Shown here: piece after piece, positions 40,641-49,308 of the stretch
Layout: each line of letters begins with the position of its first letter
How positions within the stretch are numbered: the stretch's first letter is position 1
From: Paramicrobacterium sp051513965
GTDB taxonomy: Bacteria > Actinomycetota > Actinomycetes > Actinomycetales > Microbacteriaceae
Direction: 5' to 3'
DNA: 64,000 nucleotides
Assembly (NCBI RefSeq): GCF_051513965.1
Contig: NZ_CP195847.1
Location: forward strand, 2,356,001-2,420,000
Position numbers and translations under genes: made by a program
Notes under the pieces: generated by a model
Told to the model about the DNA's origin: nothing
The model's input: the letters and a program-made list of their open reading frames with translations, nothing else
Database searches by the model: none

Positions 40641-43600
40641 TTACGTTGTGGGAAGGACATTCTTGAGTCGCGCATAATCCCACTGAGTGCTGTCGCTTCG
40701 TCGATGGTACACGCGGTAGTTCGCCGGCCGAATGCTGTCCCCCGGGTAGTCGACGCGTATCTGGACGTGGACGGAGTTTCCGGCCGTCCCGTCTCCAACC
40801 CATGCTTCCCATTGACGTTCAAGCGCGCGATACTTGCCGATGTTGAGCAGCTGGTGGTTCATCGCCGTCATGTTGATGCCTTCGCCCGGGCCTCCGAAGA
40901 TCGCCGCGAAGAAGTGACCGCCCGCGTCGCCGTGGACGCCGTTCGTCACGCGGTCAGGGCCGCCCGATTTCGACTGCTCATTCGAGACTCGATAGTCGTT
41001 GCTCGTACCGGTCGGGACCGTGTGGTCAATGTGCCCTTCCGCATAAACCACGCGACCCTTCGAATCGGTCTCGAATGTGTATCTGCCACCATCGAGTTCG
41101 TATCGTGTGTCTGCGTTGAATGTCGTTCCCTTGAGCTCGGGGTTAGCGCTGTCCAGGGTCGCGATCGAATTGAGACGCACCACTTTCTCCGGAGCAAACG
41201 TCCGACCTGAATCGCTGGTCACCGGATCAGTCACGACCCGCTGGCTGTCTTCCCACCCATTCGGCTTCTTGCCGACATCAGGAGTCTCCAGGCCGGGCTT
41301 ACTCGACGTCGGGGCAGCGTCCGCTGCGTCAGTCGTCGGCGTCGACGCTCCCGTCCGAGACGTCGACGACTGCACGTCGAACAGAGACGACTCCCGAACT
41401 GATTGGAAGTTGCCTTCGGAATCGCGCACAACAACCTGCAGGCCGCCTCCATCCTGCCCATACGCGGGAGCGATGCGTCCAACCTCAATGCTCCAGCCAT
41501 CAGGGAGCGTCGCATCCGGGCGCAGAGTCAGGTTATGGAGTTCTGTTGCCGAGCGCTGTCCAGGTGGAAGTGCACGATCGCTGAAGTCTCCTCCACCGAG
41601 CCCCATAAAGGCTCCGTCAATGGAACCGAGTCGGTCGAGATCGAGATTTCCAAAGTCTCGGACGAAAGCGTCCAGGTCGGAATACTGCACTCTCGTGTTG
41701 AGCTGTGCTCCGGAGTTCGGGGCAAAGTCCATGACCCCGTAGTGTTCGCCAGGCTCAGCAGCGTTGACGTACCGGCTGCTCCAACTCTGCGCGTCGTGCG
41801 GAACGCCATCGCTGTCGCGACCGTACGGCGCTTCGACGTCGTAGCCGATATCAAGAGCCGCCTGCCCTGGGGACATGTCCAGATCAGGATGGTACTTCGG
41901 GTCCATCACGCCGCTTGAGGTCTTCACAGAGTTGTAAGACTGCACCTCAGCGACGGTCTCCGGTCCCGTTTCCACCCGCGTCCACCCGTCGCCACTCGGG
42001 GCATCACCGTGCAGGATCGCATTTTGCTCAGGACTGAGTGGCTGCTTCACCCTCGGGTCTCGGGCGTCCGCGCTGCTGCGCCCCGTCGAGTCCACCTCCC
42101 CGGTTTCGGAGGTGGGCGACGACGACTCTACGTTGCTGTTTGCCGCCGGAGCTTCAGGATTGGCCGCGACCACAGCAGCATCCCACCCCGTGACGTCGCC
42201 GAGATGCGGCGGCCATGGGCTGATCTGACCGGTCTGGCCGTCGACGGCATAGACATTCGTCCCATCGAAGTACGCGTTGAGCCAGTGGCCGTCCTGACCA
42301 TTGGCACGGTCGACGCCGACCACCGCGTGAGAGCCTTCGCCGCCCGCAATCAGGGCATCCCGAATCTGATTCGGGCTCATAGGAGTCTGCGGTTGGCCAG
42401 TGAACGCTTCCATCTCAGCGATGGATGCTGTGCCAAGACCCGCGGGTGACAGCTCTCCACCGTTCAACCGCGTAAAGACGGCCTGAGTGGTTGCCCCGCA
42501 GTTCGAACTCCTCGGGTCTGTTGCGTCCCCAGTGAATCCCGGGTTCACCTCGGGAAGCCACGATTTTATGTCGTCGATCGTATGAGGCTTCGCCTGAGCA
42601 TCCGCATCGGTCGAACTGACATTCTGCGAGTCAGTCGTGTCCTTCGCGTTCGACTCGGTGGCGGGCGCATCGGCCGAGTCTGTCGCGTCATTGGACACTG
42701 TGCCGTCCGTGTCGGTCGAGGCACTGTCAGCGTTCGAGACCTCGGCATTCGAGTTCGAATCTGCCTGCGATGCGTCAGCAGCGTGCGGATTCTGCGCGCC
42801 GGAGACGTTCGGCAGCTTGCTTGAGCCCGTGGCTCCGGGGTGCAGACCGGGAAGCTTTCCTCCCAGTCCGACTGCCGCCGCAGCTCCGACGCCTGCGGCT
42901 CCCGTGACGGCGGCAGTATCCGCATCAGACAGCTGGGTCTCGGTGTCAGAATCAGACTTCGCGTAGCCAGCGTCTGCTGCCTCGGCACCATCGGCCTGTG
43001 CGTCCGACGCAGAGTCGCTGTTCGAGGTCTCCCCGTTCGACTCGCTCGTGTGAGCAGCGTCTGCCTGAGCTGCATCAGCATCGCTGTGCGGCTGCGCGCT
43101 TCCGTCGGCGTGCGAGGGGCTATCGGCAGCGGGAGCAACGCTGTCTGCGGCATGAACGTTTGAGCCGCCCGTCTGGCCGGTTGACATCGGTGCCGCTGCG
43201 TTGGGCTCACGCGGCGTCTGAGGCTCGTGAGGAGCCGAGTCGCCGTTGGCGCCGTCGATCGCGTGCGGATCAGCACCCGCAGGCTGCCCTGAGCTGGGGT
43301 CGATCGTCGCCCCGTCGTTCTGCACGGCCTCGACCGTGGAAGCATCGATCGTCGGTACATCCGCGTTCGGACTCTCGATCGTGGAGGCATCGAGCACCGG
43401 CGCATCTGTCTGCGTTCCGTCCACGGGGGCCGTCTCAGCAGGCGGTGCATCTGAGTGCGGCGTCTCTGCGGGCGGGGTGTCGGTGTGCGGTGCATCCGCA
43501 GGAGGCGTCTCCGCATGAGGTGCATCAGCCGGAGGCGTGTCGGTGTGCGGTGCATCCGCAGGAGGCGTCTCCGCGTGCGGCACGTCAGCTGGGGGCGCAT

Positions 43601-45353
43601 CGGCATGCGGCGCGTCGGCCGGAGGAACATCCGAATGCGGGGCGTCAGGCTGCGAGCTGTCCGCATGGGGGGTCTCTGCGGGAGGCGTCTCCGCGTGCGG
43701 TGCGTCGGACGGTGTCGAATCTGCGTGAGGAACGTCTGCCTGTGGAGCATCCGCAGCCGGCCCGTCAGTGAGCGGAGTGTCCGTGCTGGGCCCGTCACCG
43801 CTCGGCACGTCGACCGGCGTTGCGTCTGTCGATGTCCCTGATCCATCAGCGGCACCCGGCTGAGGGGCATCGCTCGGAACGTCCACGCCGGCGCCATCTC
43901 CCGGAGCCGTGCTCGTATCGGTCGCTGCGCCAGGCTGGGGAGAATCCTGATCGACATTCACGGGCCCACGGTCGGATCCCGTGGATGCCGCGTCTGCAGG
44001 CGCTCCGGGCTGAGGCGTCCCGTTCGTTCCGACGGTGATGCCGTGCTTTCCGAGCTGGCTCGTGACGGCCTTCGTGCCCTTGCCCACGAGGTGCGGATTG
44101 GCTCGCGCCATGCCTCCGCCGAGAATCGCACCCGCCGTCATGGCCTGCAGCGGGTTGAACTCCGCATCGGAGAGCACGGACTCGGTGTAGTTCGACACGA
44201 GACCATCGGCTGATCCTTCGACGACGCCACCGGCGACATCTCTCACAGCGGGTCGGAAATTCGGAGTTGCGCGATCGAAAACACGCCCGACGGGGCTGCT
44301 GACTGCGCCGCCGGCAAACGACGTCGTCGCCGTCACCCACAGGCTCTGGTGCATGCTCTCGGGCCCGAACGCGTTGACACCGGCCTGCACAACGGTTGAG
44401 GAAATGGCGCTTTGGACGCCCTCGCCGATTCCTCTGAGAGCGACGCGCATCAGCATCGATGTTCCGCGCGTGAACTCTTGAAGGCGCCGAATGAGCGTCG
44501 CGATCTTGTTCGCCCACTTGACGACTGTGAGCATGATCTTCCCGGCGCCCGCCGCTGCACCGAGCCCAGCTGTCAGAACGCCGAGCGCGACCGTGATGCC
44601 GATGTCGAGCGCGATCTCAGCAGCCATCTGAGCCAAGAACGTGGCGAGTTCCTCGCGCATGTTCTCGATGTCCTGCTTGAACTTGACGCACGCGCCGAGT
44701 AGGGCGTCTGAACCCGTCTTCACATCGCGGACGAAGGCTTCGATGCTGCTCTTGCTCGACCGGATCGTCGCGTTCTGCGGGATATCCATGGCGCTCAGCC
44801 CAGTGAGTGTTCCCGACAGCGCGGAGTTCGCATCGATCAACGCGTAGGACAGGTTCTCCCAAGCGTCCGCCGCCGACTGCAGCTTTCCGGTGTCCCCCGT
44901 GGGAATGCGCACACCGATGGTTGCGAGTGCGGACTCGAGAAACTCCTGAAATTCGCCGAGCGGACCGGGCCAGCCGGGGCCGAGCGAGCCCGGAACGCTG
45001 TTCGCTGTCACCGCCGTTATGGCATCCGGCTTCGAGATCGAGCAGCCGGAGGGATCGTGGCCCGCACCGATCATCTCAGCCTGTTTGTATGCCCTCGCTG
45101 TCGCCTGCAGATTCGCGTCGAAGCCGCGGAGCATGTTGACCACGCCGGCAACGTTGTCCAGGACTCCCTGCGCACCCTTGTCGTATTCCGGCGCGAACTC
45201 CTCAGCGGTGTCGTCATCGCCAGCCATCCCACTCGTCGACGACAGTGCGGATGACGCCGCGGTCAGAGCGTTGTTCAGCGTGTTGGCGGTTGTGCTGAAA
45301 TCGGTCCCGTCGATCACCAATCTTGCGGGATCGACCTTGACGAATGAAGACAT
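40641..45353 (-). CDS. T7SS polymorphic effector with three toxin domains in series
   Basis: A 1570-residue effector. Residues 1-230 are WXG100/LXG-like helices; about 240-290 is hydrophobic and may cross membranes. About 440-920 is Pro/Ala/Asp/His/Ser-rich low complexity with 10-residue repeats. Residues about 924-1060 match papain-fold toxin 1: SSNCGATTQ (Cys952), GHWLNAYF (His1023), AVDGQTG (Asp1038). About 1200-1325 match TNT, an NAD+ glycohydrolase: DRLGSIDGAF, DRALPPGQ (Arg1260), His1273 and APAYGQDGGG (Gln1300). About 1375-1570 match Endonuclea_NS_2/EsaD-type nuclease: GDAGGHFFAAIFGG (His1480) and MNHQLLNIGKYRALE. Three putative immunity genes follow. Carrying three catalytic domains is unusual; normally one is C-terminal. 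Confidence 0.85.
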   Translation of the reverse strand: MSSFVKVDPARLVIDGTDFSTTANTLNNALTAASSALSSTSGMAGDDDTAEEFAPEYDKGAQGVLDNVAGVVNMLRGFDANLQATARAYKQAEMIGAGHDPSGCSISKPDAITAVTANSVPGSLGPGWPGPLGEFQEFLESALATIGVRIPTGDTGKLQSAADAWENLSYALIDANSALSGTLTGLSAMDIPQNATIRSSKSSIEAFVRDVKTGSDALLGACVKFKQDIENMREELATFLAQMAAEIALDIGITVALGVLTAGLGAAAGAGKIMLTVVKWANKIATLIRRLQEFTRGTSMLMRVALRGIGEGVQSAISSTVVQAGVNAFGPESMHQSLWVTATTSFAGGAVSSPVGRVFDRATPNFRPAVRDVAGGVVEGSADGLVSNYTESVLSDAEFNPLQAMTAGAILGGGMARANPHLVGKGTKAVTSQLGKHGITVGTNGTPQPGAPADAASTGSDRGPVNVDQDSPQPGAATDTSTAPGDGAGVDVPSDAPQPGAADGSGTSTDATPVDVPSGDGPSTDTPLTDGPAADAPQADVPHADSTPSDAPHAETPPAETPHADSSQPDAPHSDVPPADAPHADAPPADVPHAETPPADAPHTDTPPADAPHAETPPADAPHTDTPPAETPHSDAPPAETAPVDGTQTDAPVLDASTIESPNADVPTIDASTVEAVQNDGATIDPSSGQPAGADPHAIDGANGDSAPHEPQTPREPNAAAPMSTGQTGGSNVHAADSVAPAADSPSHADGSAQPHSDADAAQADAAHTSESNGETSNSDSASDAQADGAEAADAGYAKSDSDTETQLSDADTAAVTGAAGVGAAAAVGLGGKLPGLHPGATGSSKLPNVSGAQNPHAADASQADSNSNAEVSNADSASTDTDGTVSNDATDSADAPATESNAKDTTDSQNVSSTDADAQAKPHTIDDIKSWLPEVNPGFTGDATDPRSSNCGATTQAVFTRLNGGELSPAGLGTASIAEMEAFTGQPQTPMSPNQIRDALIAGGEGSHAVVGVDRANGQDGHWLNAYFDGTNVYAVDGQTGQISPWPPHLGDVTGWDAAVVAANPEAPAANSNVESSSPTSETGEVDSTGRSSADARDPRVKQPLSPEQNAILHGDAPSGDGWTRVETGPETVAEVQSYNSVKTSSGVMDPKYHPDLDMSPGQAALDIGYDVEAPYGRDSDGVPHDAQSWSSRYVNAAEPGEHYGVMDFAPNSGAQLNTRVQYSDLDAFVRDFGNLDLDRLGSIDGAFMGLGGGDFSDRALPPGQRSATELHNLTLRPDATLPDGWSIEVGRIAPAYGQDGGGLQVVVRDSEGNFQSVRESSLFDVQSSTSRTGASTPTTDAADAAPTSSKPGLETPDVGKKPNGWEDSQRVVTDPVTSDSGRTFAPEKVVRLNSIATLDSANPELKGTTFNADTRYELDGGRYTFETDSKGRVVYAEGHIDHTVPTGTSNDYRVSNEQSKSGGPDRVTNGVHGDAGGHFFAAIFGGPGEGINMTAMNHQLLNIGKYRALERQWEAWVGDGTAGNSVHVQIRVDYPGDSIRPANYRVYHRRSDSTQWDYARLKNVLPTT
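43441..43745 (-). repeat. 30-bp coding repeats (10-residue PPADAPHAET-like units) in the effector linker
   Basis: About ten near-copies of a 30-bp unit encode P-P-A-[DE]-x-P-H-[AST]-[DE]-x. A 39-bp block is exactly repeated 60 bp apart (43476-43514 and 43536-43574). The repeats are in frame and so can change number by slippage without breaking the gene. Confidence 0.75.
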
Positions 45354-45365
45354 GTTCCCTCGTGC

Positions 45366-45674
45366 CTACGGCAGGTTGCTTTGGAAGTCCGTCCAGCTCT
45401 CATCGAGCCCCTCGACGGTGTTGGAGTATGCGGTTTTGGCAGTGTTGGCCTGCTCTTGCAGCTTCGTGGCCGAGTCGATGAGTGCGTGTGCGCTCACCGA
45501 CCAGGTCTCGAATGAACCGAGAAAAGCATGCATCGCGGGGCCCTGCCAGTCTGCGGGCAGCATGTAGGCGAATCCGCCGGCCCCCTGCTTGAGAGCAGTC
45601 GCATACGTGACCAAGTCAGCCATGCTCTCGGTCAGCGAGGTCAAGTCGTTGATATCCGCCTGCTGCTCGCTCAT
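45366..45674 (-). CDS. WXG100-family protein
   Basis: A 102-residue helical hairpin protein of the ESAT-6/WXG100 type: helix 1 (about 8-38), the turn motif W43-Q-G45 (ADWQGPAMHAF), helix 2 (about 46-95). A YxxxE-like tail (YSNTVEG) may be part of a T7SS export signal. It lies directly before the effector (12-bp gap) and overlaps the upstream gene by 4 bp, so it is probably a chaperone or co-secreted partner of the effector. Confidence 0.85.
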   Translation of the reverse strand: MSEQQADINDLTSLTESMADLVTYATALKQGAGGFAYMLPADWQGPAMHAFLGSFETWSVSAHALIDSATKLQEQANTAKTAYSNTVEGLDESWTDFQSNLP

Positions 45675-46195
45675 GTCGCTTCCGCTCCTTCTTTCTCTGC
45701 GTCCTCATCGTCGGCGGCCGGACCGGACTTGCCCGTTCCACCAGCTGCGATGGAGGCAGCCAGGAACTGCGGACCGTACAACGCATCGTCCTCGAGAGTC
45801 TCAGACTCGCGAGCGAGATCTTTGCCGACTTCTCGGCCGGCACTGACGTGACCCGAGATGCGATCAGTTCTCTTTCCGACCGTCTTTTCGACGATGACCG
45901 CCCGCTTGTTGAAGCCCTGCTTGAGTGACCCTTCCGTGGTTACATACCCGGACTGCGCCGCGTACAGCTTTGTGATCAGTGCGGAGATCGCCTGCCGTGT
46001 GATCGCGGAGGACGCTTTCCATCCCTCCCACTGCTGCGCGAACAGGTCAGCATCTTCGCCTTTCCACGTCGAATTGACCACGTTGGCGACGGCCCGGTCG
46101 GTTTCAGCGACACGAGTGTCGAACGTGAGCAAGACGCCTTCAAGCAGCGCGGCGACTTCGGCGAGCGAACTCGCTCGAACCCTAAAGGTGACCAT
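45671..46195 (-). CDS. extended WXG100-like protein
   Basis: A 174-residue protein with a WXG100 fold at its N-terminus: helix 1, then W44-K-G46 (NSTWKGEDADLFAQQWEGW), then helix 2 to about residue 85. An extra C-terminal region of about 90 residues is charged and ends acidic. This size and the extension suit a dedicated effector adaptor (LXG-associated helper) rather than a plain EsxA. Stop and next start overlap by 4 bp. Preceded by GGGGAG as SD. Confidence 0.78.
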   Translation of the reverse strand: MVTFRVRASSLAEVAALLEGVLLTFDTRVAETDRAVANVVNSTWKGEDADLFAQQWEGWKASSAITRQAISALITKLYAAQSGYVTTEGSLKQGFNKRAVIVEKTVGKRTDRISGHVSAGREVGKDLARESETLEDDALYGPQFLAASIAAGGTGKSGPAADDEDAEKEGAEAT

Positions 46196-46238
46196 CGGCT
46201 CCCCTCACCCCGTGACTGGTCGTTGATGGAGCGATGGA

Positions 46239-46532
46239 CTAGGCGTTGAACATGCCGCCGATCTGCTGCTCGGAGTCTTCGTACGAGAACCCGGCCTGTG
46301 CGAGCAGATCGCTGATTCCCTGCAGGCTCTCCTTCAGCTGGATCGCCGACTGATCCCACTGCTGGTACAGCTCGCTGAAGCTCAGTGACGCTGAGCCGTC
46401 CCAGTCGCCGCCGACGAGACTGTCGACGAGGCCCTTGAGGTTCTGCAGCTGCGACTCGATCGACTGCGAACCGTTCGACAGCTGGCTGGCAACGCTCTGG
46501 AGCGAGTCTGAGGTAACGCGGATATCGGCCAT
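46239..46532 (-). CDS. WXG100-family small secreted protein (EsxA-like), first gene of the effector operon
   Basis: A 97-residue canonical WXG100 protein: helix 1 (about 6-40), turn W44-D-G46 (GGDWDGSAS), helix 2 (about 48-85) and a C-terminal YEDSE, which fits the YxxxD/E T7SS export signal. The ATG at 46532 has GGAGG 8 nt upstream; five extra residues from an upstream start are unlikely. As first gene of the operon it is the probable general T7SS substrate or partner of the two following WXG proteins. Confidence 0.92.
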   Translation of the reverse strand: MADIRVTSDSLQSVASQLSNGSQSIESQLQNLKGLVDSLVGGDWDGSASLSFSELYQQWDQSAIQLKESLQGISDLLAQAGFSYEDSEQQIGGMFNA

Positions 46533-46613
46533 GGGGTGCGCCTCCATTAGTGCGGTTAGATAGTGCGGTGTCTCATCGCCCCCGTCACTCGAGGAGGCTC
46601 TATACCGCTCAAG

Positions 46614-46665
46614 ATGCTACTGGGAGGCGCGCAAGTCGACAATGTGTACTTCTCCCCATGTACTT
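46614..46665 (-). promoter_or_regulatory. candidate promoter and direct repeats of the WXG100/effector operon
   Basis: On the minus strand TTGTCG (46642-46637) and TAGCAT (46619-46614) are spaced 17 bp and would give a leader of about 75 nt before the first WXG100 gene. Just upstream, TGTACTT is repeated at 46645-46651 and 46659-46665 (plus-strand reading), a possible activator site. Confidence 0.4.
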
Positions 46666-46698
46666 TCTCGGTGGTGTGTATATGGGGCTGGATGCTGC

Positions 46699-47592
46699 TC
46701 AGAACCGCAGTTCTCCGCCGATCGCCGTCTCGACGGCATCCCACACCGCGTCGGCGATCTGGGGCGCCTCGATGATGCGCGGTGCCGCCGTACGGACGGC
46801 TGGTCCCTTCAGCATCCACCTCGGACCGTAGAGCACAGCACCGTGCGGCGGAGCCGGATCGGTCGCCGCGGCGATGACGGGCAGCGCACCGCGGCGCTTG
46901 CTCTGCGCCAGCGGGGCCTGAAGGCTGTCGACGAACCGCTTCGCCGCCGGGGGTTCGTTGACGGCGGGGACCCGGGGTGTGCGCCCCGAGATCGAGTACC
47001 CGGGGTGGGCGACGAGCGATCGCACATCATGGCCGGATGCCGCGAGACGGCGGTCGAGCTCGAAGCCGAAGACCTGCAGCATCGTCTTCGAGCTCGCGTA
47101 GGCGCGCGGCTTGGAGTACCGCCGCTCGACCTGCGGATCATCGAAGCTCCGCCACGGCCAGATTCCGGACAGACTGCCGAGCGAGACGATGCGTGAGGCC
47201 GGCGTGCGTGTCAGTACGGGCAGCACGTCGCGGATGAGTGCGGCGTGGCCGAAGGCGTTCGTCGCCGCCACGAGTTCGAGGCCGTCTGCGGTGATCTGGC
47301 GCGAGCTGGGAACGTGGATGATTCCCGCGTTGGCGATCAGCGCGTCGATCCGCTCCCGCTCGCCGAGCGCGGAGCCAGCGGACGCGACCGACGAGAGGCT
47401 CGACGTGTCGAGGTGGAGGAACTCCAGTTCGGCGTTCGGAACTCGCGCGCGGATCGCCCGCGCCGCGGCATCCGCCCTGCCCTGATGTCGGCACGCCATC
47501 ACAATGCGGGCACCGGATGCCGCGAGCGAAAGGCTCGTCCAGAAGCCGAGGCCCGCGTTCGCCCCGGTCACGACGACCGTGCGGCCCCGCAT
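46699..47592 (-). CDS. short-chain dehydrogenase/reductase (protochlorophyllide-reductase-like SDR)
   Basis: A 297-residue NAD(P)H oxidoreductase. The cofactor motif is VVVTGANAGLG at the N-terminus, ALIANAG is the NNAG-type motif, and the active site has SLGSLSG (Ser) and YASSK in RAYASSKTM (Tyr, Lys). The order and the long C-terminal part suit the retinol/protochlorophyllide-reductase-like group. The ATG at 47592 follows the chorismate mutase stop by 17 bp; the longer frame to 47808 would overlap that gene. No SD is obvious, so translation may depend on the upstream gene. Substrate unknown. Confidence 0.88.
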   Translation of the reverse strand: MRGRTVVVTGANAGLGFWTSLSLAASGARIVMACRHQGRADAAARAIRARVPNAELEFLHLDTSSLSSVASAGSALGERERIDALIANAGIIHVPSSRQITADGLELVAATNAFGHAALIRDVLPVLTRTPASRIVSLGSLSGIWPWRSFDDPQVERRYSKPRAYASSKTMLQVFGFELDRRLAASGHDVRSLVAHPGYSISGRTPRVPAVNEPPAAKRFVDSLQAPLAQSKRRGALPVIAAATDPAPPHGAVLYGPRWMLKGPAVRTAAPRIIEAPQIADAVWDAVETAIGGELRF

Positions 47593-47609
47593 CGACGCGG
47601 CCACGGCTG

Positions 47610-47906
47610 CTACTCGCCCCGAGCGATCTTCACGTGGTGGTGGATGACCTCCGACACGACGAACGTGAACCACTTCTCGGCGAATTCCGGGTCGAGGTCG
47701 GACTCGGCGGCGAGCTCGCGCAGTCTCGCGATCTGCCGGGCCTCCCGTGCGGGATCTGCGGGCGCCATGTCGTGCGTCGCCTTCAGAGCACCGACCTGCT
47801 GCGTGCACTTGAAGCGCTCCGCCAGAAGGTGGACGAGCGCGGCGTCGATGTTGTCGATGCTCTTGCGCAGGCGGTGCAGTTCGGCGGTGGCGTCGGTGTC
47901 TGGCAT
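47610..47906 (-). CDS. chorismate mutase, AroQ type
   Basis: A 98-residue all-helical protein of the AroQ class, which converts chorismate to prephenate for Phe/Tyr synthesis. Visible features are LHRLRKSIDNIDAALVHLLAERFKC (helix 1 with Arg and Asp at the usual active-site places), VGALKATHD and the final helix WFTFVVSEVIHHHVKIA. Its ATG has GGAGGC directly before it and a TAGTCT -10-like box 6 nt upstream, so it could be leaderless. It is followed by the SDR gene and preceded by an ABC exporter operon. Confidence 0.9.
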   Translation of the reverse strand: MPDTDATAELHRLRKSIDNIDAALVHLLAERFKCTQQVGALKATHDMAPADPAREARQIARLRELAAESDLDPEFAEKWFTFVVSEVIHHHVKIARGE

Positions 47907-47922
47907 GCCTCCAGACTAACCG

Positions 47923-49308
47923 TCACGAACGCTCCGGACGCGCGAGGACTCTCGTCATCACCGCACGTGTGGCCACGAGCGCGGCGAGCACGAGCGCGAA
48001 GCCTCCAGCGAAGCATCCCACGATCACGAGCAGCGATGACGGTGCAAGGATCATCGAGATCCCGAGCAGAGGGAAGACCAGCACGCCGCCGAGCACGGCC
48101 GAGAGAACCGCGACGAACGTGAGCGGCGCCATCACCTGTCGGCTGCGAGTCGCCTCCATGACGCGGCGCGGCATTCCGACACGGTCGAGGTTCACCCACG
48201 TCTCACGACGGTCGAGGATCTCCGCGGCCTGGTTCACCCCGACCGAGCACGCCACCATGAGGAACGACGCGAGCAGAGTGATGAGGATGCCCGTGCGGAT
48301 GTCCGTGAGGAGCAGGAGGTCATCGGAGCTGGCTTCCGCGGACGCCGCTCCGGCGAGCGCGGTGCCCGAACCGCCGACGACGGCGACGAAGCTCGTCATC
48401 GCGACACCGGAGACCTGACGCCACGCGGCTTTGGGGTTGTCGAGGATGCCGCGAGCCGCGATGAGCTTCTGCGGAGTCTTCGCGGCGCGGAGCTGCGTCT
48501 TCGCGAACACGCTGAGCGCCCACGGTCCGATCAGGTTGATGACGGCGACGCCCGCTCCAAACGCGACACCGAGTACGATGACGACGAGTGCCCAGGAGCC
48601 GAGCATGCCAAGGCCCTGCAGCACCGTGAAAGCGACGATCACCGCTGCGAGGCCGATGACTACGCGAACCCAGTGCATCCGCTGAGGCTGCTGTCGGGTT
48701 CGGACGCCGAGCGGCGAGATCGTGACCTGCCGGAGCCCGATGACGCTGCTGACCGCCGCGACGAGCGCAACGCCGGCGACCACCGCGACGACGATCGGAA
48801 CACCGACCCAGACCGAGGCTGCGCCGATGGGCTCGCCGCCGAACGGGATGAGCCCGACAAGAGGCATCGTCGCGAGATAGAGCACGACGCCGACGAGGGC
48901 CCCGACGACCGCGACCGCGGTCGACTCGAGAACGGTCATGCGGTGCACGCTCGCGGGCGTCGCACCGAGAAGCCGCAGAGTCGCGAGCCGGTCGTCACGA
49001 CGTCGTGCGGAGAGGCGTGCCGCGGCGCCGCCGAGCGAGATGAGCGGAACCACGAGAAGTGCGAGCGCGAGGACGCTCAGCGCCTGATAGATTCCGGCGA
49101 CCTCGTTCGTCCAGGTCCAGAACATCAGCGTGCCGCCCGTGACAATCAGCAGGAGCGCCGTGGTCACCGCAAACGCGATGGCCGGCAGCAGGACCGTCGC
49201 CGGGCTCTGCGCACCCGGCCGCGCGAGCATCCAGGTGAGCTTCGCTACGGGCATACCCCGGCGGGGAGTCTCAACCACGGGCACTCGTTCCATTGTCGCC
49301 GTGCTCAT
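47923..49308 (-). CDS. FtsX-like ABC transporter permease
   Basis: A 461-residue permease with two FtsX-like helical blocks. The first has VPLISLGGAAARLSARRRDDRLATLRLLGA, the coupling-helix region characteristic of MacB/FtsX exporters; the second begins after NPKAAWRQVSGVAMTSF and ends with a helix pair. Its ATG (49308) overlaps the ATPase stop by 4 bp, so the two form one exporter. It has no large extracellular domain, like bacitracin/bacteriocin-sensing or lipid-flipping FtsX pumps. Substrate unknown; no adjacent two-component system. Confidence 0.9.
   Translation of the reverse strand: MSTATMERVPVVETPRRGMPVAKLTWMLARPGAQSPATVLLPAIAFAVTTALLLIVTGGTLMFWTWTNEVAGIYQALSVLALALLVVPLISLGGAAARLSARRRDDRLATLRLLGATPASVHRMTVLESTAVAVVGALVGVVLYLATMPLVGLIPFGGEPIGAASVWVGVPIVVAVVAGVALVAAVSSVIGLRQVTISPLGVRTRQQPQRMHWVRVVIGLAAVIVAFTVLQGLGMLGSWALVVIVLGVAFGAGVAVINLIGPWALSVFAKTQLRAAKTPQKLIAARGILDNPKAAWRQVSGVAMTSFVAVVGGSGTALAGAASAEASSDDLLLLTDIRTGILITLLASFLMVACSVGVNQAAEILDRRETWVNLDRVGMPRRVMEATRSRQVMAPLTFVAVLSAVLGGVLVFPLLGISMILAPSSLLVIVGCFAGGFALVLAALVATRAVMTRVLARPERS

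Noticed and set aside
43441..43745. Regular repeats as CRISPR or a mobile-element trace
   Set aside because: They are in-frame coding repeats without spacers and continue the protein's low-complexity composition.
42566..43957. 463-residue Arg/Pro-rich frame inside the effector gene
   Set aside because: Same strand, shifted frame over the low-complexity linker; its extreme Arg content reflects reading the repeats out of frame.
27903..46532. Whole region as a prophage or integrative element
   Set aside because: No integrase, recombinase, tRNA target, flanking direct repeat or phage structural gene is visible; the gene content is explained by a T7SS locus.
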